A stretch of DNA of 64,000 nt from Lucifuga dentata (lineage: Eukaryota; Chordata; Actinopteri; Ophidiiformes; Bythitidae): the NCBI GenBank assembly GCA_014773175.1, contig VXCM01000045.1, positions 264,453 to 328,452 of the forward strand, written 5' to 3'. The notes below the pieces were generated by a model. That model saw only the letters and a list, made by a program, of their open reading frames with translations, was not told where the DNA came from and ran no database searches. Positions 62,901-64,000 of the stretch are shown here, one piece after another. The position numbers were made by a program, and so were the translations under genes. Within the stretch, counting starts at the first letter, position 1; each line of letters opens with the position of its first letter.

Positions 62901-63315
62901 TTCATTCACACCTCAGAGAAAATTATTTTCAAAACATCTCTCAGATTCATGTAGTTTACAGGATTGCATAAGGGTAAAGAAAAATAATAAGCTCTGACCC
63001 AGGGCCAGATTGTTTTCTGAAAGTTCCTTAGAGATGATCATGATCGCATACAGTTGGATATTTGCTGCATTTATTCAGGAAAATAAAGTAACCGATGGAA
63101 GAGCAGAGGGCTAATAAAATGACACGTACTGTGTTTTGTGTTGCAGACCCGCAGACTGCCCCCAGTGAGGTGGACGGGGTCAACCTAGAGGAGATTCGGG
63201 AATTTGCCAAAGCATTCAAGATCCGCCGCCTGTCCTTGGGCCTGACACAAACTCAGGTGGGGCAGGCGCTAAGCGCAGCTGAAGGGCCGGCTTACAGCCA
63301 GTCTGCCATCTGCAG
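6254..63315 (+). CDS. pou6f2: pou6f2, POU class 6 homeobox transcription factor (3'-truncated by window)
   Basis: Gene-level entry: join(6254-6425, 20304-20401, 24136-24355, 40729-41045, 52186-52323, 57385-57594, 59398-59551, 63147-63315), 1478 nt. POU6F2 (RPF-1) is a nuclear DNA-binding regulator described in retinal ganglion and amacrine cells and other neurons. The N-terminal 440 residues are low-complexity and rich in Gln, Ala and Ser, with the repeated motif NAQGQ-II that is characteristic of POU6 proteins. The POU-specific domain starts near residue 447 (GVNLEEIREFAKAF) and is cut at codon 493 by intron 8. Intron phases are 1, 0, 1, 0, 0, 0, 1, 2, and all joins keep the frame. About 57 kb are visible. 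The remaining POU-specific helices, linker, homeodomain and stop lie to the right. POU6F1 is the only near alternative; the N-terminal sequence and the vps41 neighbour favour POU6F2. Confidence 0.95.
7878..7900. repeat. (TG)n microsatellite
   Basis: About eleven uninterrupted TG units in pou6f2 intron 1. Confidence 0.95.
10791..10848. repeat. Short tandem repeat of ATTCCAT units
   Basis: CTTTTGCTATTCCATAT occurs twice, flanking two or three copies of CATATTC-type units. A local slippage product. Confidence 0.8.
11001..11330. promoter_or_regulatory. Candidate conserved non-coding element in intron 1
   Basis: A compositionally complex stretch without simple repeats. It has features such as AAGCTTAATGCATG, CATTTGCTAATGTGG and repeated CTGC/GCAA words. 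Neuronal homeobox gene introns in fish often hold conserved enhancers of this look. No alignment was possible, so this is a visual judgement. Confidence 0.25.
13054..13088. repeat. (GA)n microsatellite
   Basis: About seventeen GA units in intron 1. The open frames crossing it on both strands are repeat translations. Confidence 0.95.
14484..14512. repeat. (ATC)n trinucleotide repeat
   Basis: About nine ATC/TCA units in intron 1. The His run seen in one open frame comes from this repeat. Confidence 0.95.
14700..15030. promoter_or_regulatory. Candidate conserved non-coding element in intron 1
   Basis: Contains the homeodomain-type palindrome TTAATTAA (14756-14763), GTAGCTAATAGCATTA downstream and no simple repeats. 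The call rests on TAAT density and sequence complexity only. Confidence 0.28.
16032..16063. repeat. (CA)n microsatellite
   Basis: About sixteen uninterrupted CA units in intron 1. Confidence 0.95.
17906..18028. repeat. Exact 61-bp direct duplication around an N (assembly seam)
   Basis: Positions 17906-17966 and 17968-18028 are identical and separated by a single N at 17967. The unit starts TATCGAAGCTACTGCATGC and ends in an A-rich tract. Two adjacent contigs that overlap but were not merged would look exactly like this. Confidence 0.9.
20183..20183. other. Single-N assembly gap
   Basis: An ambiguous base in a C-run (CCNCCCC) about 120 bp before pou6f2 exon 2. No flanking duplication is visible. 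Confidence 0.9.
20304..20401 (+). CDS. pou6f2: pou6f2 coding exon 2
   Basis: 98 nt, acceptor CTCTCCCAG, donor GTGAGT at 20402. It completes Gly58 and encodes NRDGSVQSDASSSPSEQSQ and then LGQSHPGYPLGPQ, ending at residue 90 in phase 0. The human counterpart, as remembered, ends QTHPPFPVGPQ, so the GPQ end anchors the exon, while the Ser/Gln-rich middle is poorly conserved. Confidence 0.9.
20820..21130. promoter_or_regulatory. Candidate conserved non-coding element in intron 2
   Basis: Complex, non-repetitive sequence with CACTAATGAGG, GTTAATAGCTCAATCAGG, GCTTAATGAAC and CTCATTAGCG words. Only inspected by eye. Confidence 0.25.
21921..21953. repeat. (GA)n microsatellite
   Basis: A GA tract with one TA interruption, followed by GAAA-rich sequence to about 21980. 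Confidence 0.95.
24064..24119. repeat. (TG)n tract immediately before exon 3
   Basis: Pure TG from 24064 to about 24088, then imperfect TG/CG/TA alternation to 24119, ending 16 bp before the acceptor AG (24134-24135). In RNA this is a UG-rich tract of the kind bound by TDP-43 and CELF proteins, and it takes the place of a normal polypyrimidine tract. Confidence 0.9.
24136..24355 (+). CDS. pou6f2: pou6f2 coding exon 3
   Basis: 220 nt encoding residues 91-163 plus one base, from SLLVAQQLASAVGGVM through MNQPILIPFN and GGQQGLVLSLPTAN to an Ala run (LVAAAAAGGIM) and LPLQNLQ. The donor is GTAAGA at 24356, phase 1. The start was chosen because phase 0 is required and SLLVAQQLASAV aligns with human PLLTAQQLASAV as remembered; that places the acceptor at CTAG (24132-24135). 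In-frame AGs at 24153 and 24156 (a CAGCAG pair) could give products shorter by 6 or 7 residues. Relative to human, the segment after PTAN appears about three residues shorter. Confidence 0.88.
24468..24517. repeat. AT-rich imperfect palindrome
   Basis: Interleaved ACTAGTATA/TATACTAGT words form a cluster that could fold back on itself. It is most likely microsatellite-like sequence; no function is apparent. Confidence 0.5.
25663..25793. repeat. Exact 65-bp direct duplication around an N (assembly seam)
   Basis: Positions 25663-25727 and 25729-25793 are identical, with a single N at 25728. The unit begins CGATAACTGATCGACAAGC. The sequence is unique rather than repeat-like, so an unmerged contig overlap is the likely cause. 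Confidence 0.92.
26160..26460. promoter_or_regulatory. Candidate conserved non-coding element in intron 3
   Basis: Includes CTGATTAATCACAC, the palindrome GCTAATTAGC (26303-26312) and GGCAGCTAATGACCAACTAATAAGG-type spacing of TAAT cores, in GC-balanced, non-repetitive sequence. Judged by eye only. Confidence 0.3.
27942..28617 (+). mobile_element. Diverged hAT-like repeat ending in TTACTTTCC
   Basis: The ends recall an abundant fish element with CAGTGGTGGAAAGTAACTAA-type termini. Here the left part carries TTACTCCATTACAAGTAAA. The right part has CTAGTAACTGCATCTGTCAG, ATAAATGTAACTGAG, GTACAATATTTTCC, TCTGTAATGTAGTGG and TGAGTAAATATACTTAG then TTACTTTCC. The copy is old and interrupted; exact ends are approximate. 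Family naming is from memory. Confidence 0.6.
29441..29719 (+). mobile_element. tRNA-derived SINE
   Basis: A tRNA-like head starts GGCAGTGATGGCCTAAAG (A-box region) and has a B-box-like GGTTCAATCC at 29491-29500. A body typical of a widespread fish SINE follows (CAGTTGCTCCAGTGGAGCTG, CTTCCAGGTGTGAAGTGAAT). The tail is AATAAAG and A-rich. The flanks share AATGTTT, a possible 7-bp target-site duplication. The B box departs from GGTTCGAATCC, and the copy is diverged, so it is probably inactive. Confidence 0.82.
33091..33091. other. Single-N assembly gap
   Basis: An ambiguous base in a C-rich stretch (CACCTNCCCTCCC) of intron 3. Confidence 0.9.
34133..34133. other. Single-N assembly gap in poly-T
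   Basis: An ambiguous base inside a T-run (about 34117-34147). Confidence 0.9.
34515..34515. other. Single-N gap between poly-T and poly-G
   Basis: An N joins a T-run and a G-run, so the sequence across the join is unreliable. Confidence 0.9.
34905..34940. repeat. (GA)n microsatellite
   Basis: About eighteen uninterrupted GA units in intron 3. Confidence 0.95.
35012..35036. repeat. (CA)n microsatellite
   Basis: About twelve CA units, 70 bp from the preceding GA tract. Confidence 0.95.
35139..35206. mobile_element. Repeat fragment (hAT-like end)
   Basis: CTGGGGACCCCCTAAAATC ... AAGGGCCCATTGAGGTCC ... TGGGCCACACTTTGGAAATC resembles the end of a common vertebrate hAT-type repeat. Only one end is visible. 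Confidence 0.4.
35870..35960 (-). mobile_element. Fragment of a repeat ending AGGGCTGCAACT
   Basis: Read on the minus strand it begins AGGGCTGCAACTCCCAGTTA and continues into TAATTATTTTTTGATTAATC, matching the general form of a widespread fish MITE (AGGGCTGCAACTAACGATTA then alternating GATTAAT/ATTATTTT). The other end was not located. Confidence 0.5.
40729..41045 (+). CDS. pou6f2: pou6f2 coding exon 4 (glutamine-rich)
   Basis: 317 nt, acceptor CATCAACAG, donor GTAAGT at 41046, phase 0. It completes Ala164 and encodes residues 165-269: TSSLNSQLQHLQQLQQIQQQ, then HHH, nine Gln (mixed CAG/CAA, 40800-40826), HHHQQTHSHSHS, a Ser/Pro/Gln segment and NLPSPVTPPMPLP. Human has ATSSLNSQLQQLQ and LPSPLTPPNPLQ at the two ends, as remembered. 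The middle is a low-complexity activation-type region that varies between species. The CAA interruptions should make the run fairly stable. An Ala/Pro-rich open frame in another phase is a shadow of the CAG repeats. Confidence 0.93.
42660..42960. promoter_or_regulatory. Candidate conserved non-coding element in intron 4
   Basis: Non-repetitive, with CATAATTACCATAATAC, GTCATTACTCAG, ACAATTAATGTCCC and CATTACATCCCTAATG. The density of ATTA/TAAT cores is high. Judged by eye. Confidence 0.3.
43240..43490. promoter_or_regulatory. Candidate conserved non-coding element in intron 4
   Basis: Carries TTAATTAG (43395-43402), TTGATTGATTAGAGC, CAAATTAATCATAATG and several CG-containing words within unique sequence. 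This is the most enhancer-like intronic stretch seen here, but the judgement is visual. Confidence 0.33.
43673..43699. repeat. (TC)n microsatellite
   Basis: About thirteen TC units in intron 4. Confidence 0.95.
45800..46000. promoter_or_regulatory. Candidate conserved non-coding or GC-rich element in intron 4
   Basis: Includes TTTCTTTAATTATGAGG, the GC-rich CCCCCCGCGGGGCGCGATTC and GATGCCCATTAGTGACCG. Its CpG content is above that of the surrounding intron. Confidence 0.25.
48278..48580 (+). mobile_element. Dispersed fish repeat (CTCTGCCAAGGAGGTTATGT family)
   Basis: Begins CTCTGCCAAGGAGGTTATGT, contains GTTTGTCTGTTTGTTAGCAG, CTGGACAGATTTGGATCAAA and GGTGATCCGGATC, and ends GGCCTTGGGGGAGGTACTG. 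These words match an abundant non-coding repeat of teleost genomes that I know by sequence but cannot assign to a superfamily. A second, diverged copy lies at 54500 in the opposite orientation. Confidence 0.65.
50291..50327. repeat. (TAA)n trinucleotide repeat
   Basis: About twelve TAA units in intron 4. Confidence 0.95.
50880..51045. other. Unassigned conserved-looking block in intron 4
   Basis: TTTTTCAG followed by a frame reading DNLAIIEEKLDDFQTRRGN and on to a TAA near 51047 looks like a 3'-terminal exon. The minus strand is also open across the block. Both-strand openness is more usual for conserved non-coding DNA or chance than for a gene. No family was recognised. Confidence 0.2.
52186..52323 (+). 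CDS. pou6f2: pou6f2 coding exon 5
   Basis: 138 nt, residues 270-315: LNPLASQAAVAAAAAMG, SIAGSQVFGNTLSNLQGASG, QLVTNAQGQ. The acceptor is TTGCCCTTACCAG. The human counterpart as remembered (NPLASQAAAAAAAMSSIAS ... GQLVTNAQGQ) shows that the exon must end after the CAG at 52321-52323. The next bases are GCGAGT, so this intron starts with GC rather than GT. The NAQGQ motif at the exon end recurs in exon 6, an internal duplication typical of POU6 proteins. Confidence 0.9.
53931..54064. repeat. Complex TACA/TATC/TAGA microsatellite
   Basis: Starts with (TACA)n and passes into alternating ATATCT/AGATAT units that are strongly self-complementary. The Tyr/Ile-rich open frame over it is repeat translation. 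Confidence 0.92.
54500..54666 (-). mobile_element. Diverged copy of the repeat at 48278, opposite orientation
   Basis: AAATTTCATTGAAATCTGTT, TAGTTTTTGAGATATCCTGC, AATAGATAAACAAATAG and CCATGGTGAAGTAAAT read as a decayed reverse complement of the family at 48278. Confidence 0.5.
54780..55030. promoter_or_regulatory. Candidate conserved non-coding element in intron 5
   Basis: Unique, complex sequence that is open for 92 codons on the minus strand but has no recognised family or splice framing. It sits between two repeats. Judged by eye. Confidence 0.22.
55133..55683. mobile_element. Non-autonomous DNA transposon (MITE), copy 1, flanked by TTAA
   Basis: A 551-bp element with terminal inverted repeats of about 85 bp (55133-55217 and 55601-55683). 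The left end reads AGGACCATACC and the right end GGTATGGTCCT. Both sides are bordered by TTAA (55129-55132 and 55684-55687). The interior has no transposase-length frame. TTAA target duplication is the hallmark of the piggyBac superfamily, but piggyBac ends usually start with CCC, so the class is a suggestion. A TA duplication (Tc1/mariner type) would also fit the flanks. Confidence 0.8.
56655..56655. other. Single-N assembly gap
   Basis: An ambiguous base in GCAGGNGCCCC within intron 5; no flanking duplication was noted. Confidence 0.9.
56785..56840. repeat. (TG)n microsatellite
   Basis: A TG tract with CG variants, in intron 5. Confidence 0.95.
57190..57214. repeat. (CT)n microsatellite
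   Basis: A CT tract about 170 bp before pou6f2 exon 6. Confidence 0.9.
57385..57594 (+). CDS. pou6f2: pou6f2 coding exon 6
   Basis: 210 nt, residues 316-385: IIGTIPLLPNSAGPSSQ, an SGGGNPALQ linker, VQPITPQLLTNAQGQ, IIATVIGNQILPVINTQG, ITLSPIKPGQQ. It is almost identical to human in the second half, as remembered, and is the best conserved part of the N-terminal region. Donor GTAACA at 57595, phase 0. An internal CAG/GTACAG at 57460-57468 could act as a cryptic in-frame donor at 57463. The second NAQGQ-II unit lies here. Confidence 0.95.
57613..57649. repeat. (CA)n microsatellite
   Basis: A CA tract starting 19 bp into intron 6. Confidence 0.95.
59335..59390. repeat. (TG)n tract immediately before exon 7
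   Basis: Pure TG from 59335 to 59372, then GACGTGTGTGCGTGTGCA, ending seven bases before the exon; only TCTCCAG separates it from the acceptor. Confidence 0.93.
59398..59551 (+). CDS. pou6f2: pou6f2 coding exon 7 (serine-rich)
   Basis: 154 nt, residues 386-436 plus one base: LPQAQQGQTGLATSQPSLLH, MSHRQSPLHQA, a Ser run with one Thr (SSSSSTSSSSS), then ALSVGQLVS. Human has QASSSSSS...ALSVGQLVSN at the same place, as remembered. Donor GTAAGT at 59552, phase 1; the split codon becomes Asn437 with exon 8. The Ser run is encoded mainly by TCC codons. Confidence 0.93.
59938..59975. repeat. (GA)n microsatellite
   Basis: About nineteen GA units in intron 7. Confidence 0.95.
60183..60827. mobile_element. 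TTAA-flanked MITE, copy 2
   Basis: Same orientation and family as the element at 55133. The left end is AGGACCATACC, the right end ATATGGTCCT, and TTAA lies on both sides (60179-60182 and 60828-60831). The 645-bp span includes a 66-bp assembly artefact, so the true length is about 579 bp. It also has a short internal segment (about 60488-60520) not seen in copy 1. Confidence 0.82.
60574..60704. repeat. Exact 65-bp direct duplication around an N (assembly seam)
   Basis: Positions 60574-60638 and 60640-60704 are identical, with an N at 60639. Copy 1 of the same MITE has this segment only once, which shows directly that the second copy here is artificial. Confidence 0.95.
61799..62182. mobile_element. 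hAT-type non-autonomous element
   Basis: The left end CTGTGGTTCTCAACTGG and the right end GTTAAGAACCGGTG are inverted repeats of the CAGTGGTTCTCAACTGG type typical of hAT elements. The interior has the usual TGTGACTCAAAAGTGGATCG and GTGGATCCTGAGGTGAAACG words. The 8-bp flanks (CTCTAGAT and CACGAGAC) match at five of eight positions, so any target duplication has decayed. The 125-codon frame across it is chance. Confidence 0.78.
63147..63315 (+). CDS. pou6f2: pou6f2 coding exon 8 (start of POU-specific domain)
   Basis: 169 nt, residues 437-492 plus two bases of Arg493. After PQTAPSEVDGVN comes LEEIREFAKAFKIRRLSLG (helix 1), LTQTQVGQALSAAEGPA (helix 2 and loop) and YSQSAIC (helix 3 start). The two Gln residues known to contact DNA in the POU-specific fold correspond to Gln471 and Gln488, and both are present. 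Donor GTAAGG at 63316, phase 2. In human POU6F2 an alternatively spliced insert of about 36 residues enters the POU-specific domain directly after the AICR motif, so this donor is the expected branching point; the insert exon, if present, lies to the right. Confidence 0.96.
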
Positions 63316-63716
63316 GTAAGGCCAGTCTCTGAGGAGAGAAGTACACATAAAATGAAAATTATTCACTGTCTAGTAAAAATATGTACCGCTCACTTACAAA
63401 AAATAACATACTGCATCCAGAGTTTTACTTAAGGAAAAATTAAACAAGTATTAGTAGTAAAAATAAAATGTACTGAATTATCAAGAGAAAAAAATGTCAG
63501 CATCAGTATTTGGGAAAATAAATTAAATGAAAATCCCCAAAATTAAAGGTAAGAAATGGAAAAACCACAAAATTTAAGATGTGAGACAGTATATAAAATC
63601 CTCCAATTTTGGATATTTTCCTGTTTCAGATCAAGTGACAGATTTGACTTTACTGTTTAGGCTGAAAAATTCTCCAAACTCTTTTGCAATCTTAATTGCA
63701 AAAACTCTTAATTTAT

Positions 63717-63938
63717 AGACCATACTGGCCATTTTGCATGTTTGAACCTAATATATTCAATTTTCATACATTACTGACAGCCATTTCCCAAAGGATAAAA
63801 CCATATTACAACTTTCCTGATATTTTGCAAAATCTTTTAATCTTTCAAAAATATTCAAGCATTCAAATATTCAAGCAATACACCCACTTTAAAAATCCAT
63901 GTTTCATGTGCTAATAGTTACGCAGCCTTATGAAGTCA
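63717..63938. mobile_element. TTAA-MITE family, copy 3 (5' part only)
   Basis: AGACCATACTGGCCATTTTG, CCTAATATATTCAATTTTCA, CATTTCCCAAAGGATAAAAC and GCAGCCTTATGAAGTCA match copies 1 and 2 in the same order. The extreme end is diverged (TTATAGACC in place of TTAAAGGACC). The element stops matching after TGAAGTCA, where another repeat begins. Confidence 0.8.
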
Positions 63939-64000
63939 TCTTCTTCTTTTCCTTTCGGCTTTCCCTTCAGGGGTCACCACAGCGAATCATCTGCCTCCAT
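63939..64000. mobile_element. Dispersed fish repeat interrupting MITE copy 3 (partial)
   Basis: TCTTCTTCTTTTCCTTTCGG then CTTTCCCTTCAGGGGTCACC and ACAGCGAATCATCTGCCTCC is a sequence very common in fish genomes. I recognise the motif but cannot assign its superfamily. It continues beyond the window. Confidence 0.6.

Larger units (their letters stand above)
59552..63146 (+). other. pou6f2: pou6f2 intron 7
   Basis: A 3.6-kb phase-1 intron. It holds a GA microsatellite (59938), the second TTAA-flanked MITE (60183-60827, with an assembly seam inside) and a hAT-like element (61799-62182). The acceptor is GTGTTGCAG. Confidence 0.88.
63316..64000 (+). other. pou6f2: pou6f2 intron 8 (partial)
   Basis: The intron starts with GTAAGG and runs off the window. 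It contains AT-rich sequence, MITE copy 3 and a nested repeat at the right edge. No further pou6f2 exon is visible. Confidence 0.9.

Noticed and set aside
1..64000. CRISPR arrays, bacterial promoters, operons or phage genes
   Set aside because: The window is clearly vertebrate nuclear DNA; direct repeats here are microsatellites or assembly seams.

Overview
This window is vertebrate nuclear DNA from a teleost fish, probably a percomorph. The evidence is split genes with GT-AG introns, abundant dinucleotide microsatellites, a tRNA-derived SINE and several repeats typical of fish genomes. There are no bacterial operons, rRNA genes or CRISPR arrays. Nearly all of the 60-190 codon open frames are chance frames in introns or repeats; the real coding sequence is a set of short exons. 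Family assignments and human comparisons come from memory, because no search could be run.

Layout. (1) Positions 1-654, minus strand: the first two coding exons of vps41, a HOPS tethering subunit for endosome-lysosome fusion. The rest of the gene lies beyond the left edge. (2) Positions about 655-900: a compact promoter with an exact CLEAR-type palindrome (GTCACGTGAC), a ZNF143-like site and ETS sites. (3) Positions about 900-6237: intergenic or 5'-UTR territory, with one exon-like block (1387-1495) and a possible pou6f2 leader exon ending at 5384. (4) From 6254 to beyond the right edge, plus strand: pou6f2, a POU-homeodomain transcription factor. Eight coding exons (6254-6425, 20304-20401, 24136-24355, 40729-41045, 52186-52323, 57385-57594, 59398-59551, 63147-63315) join in frame to 1478 nt, or 492 complete codons plus two bases. 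They encode the glutamine/alanine/serine-rich N-terminal region and the first part of the POU-specific domain. The rest of that domain and the homeodomain lie to the right. The head-to-head vps41/pou6f2 order matches the human VPS41-POU6F2 neighbourhood.

The introns (1.8 to 16.4 kb) hold microsatellites and mobile-element remnants. These include a tRNA-derived SINE (29441-29719), hAT-like elements (27942-28617, 61799-62182), two copies of a dispersed fish repeat in opposite orientations (48278 and 54500) and three copies of a long-TIR MITE flanked by TTAA (55133, 60183, 63717). The third MITE copy is broken by another repeat. Several long, complex, TAAT-rich stretches may be conserved enhancers, but this could not be tested.

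Main points of interest: a non-canonical GC-AG intron after exon 5; TG-repeat tracts in place of normal polypyrimidine tracts before exons 3 and 7; the CLEAR site beside a lysosomal gene; the TTAA-flanked MITE family; and three 61-65 bp exact duplications around single Ns, which look like unmerged contig overlaps rather than biology. No wholly new biological system was found.
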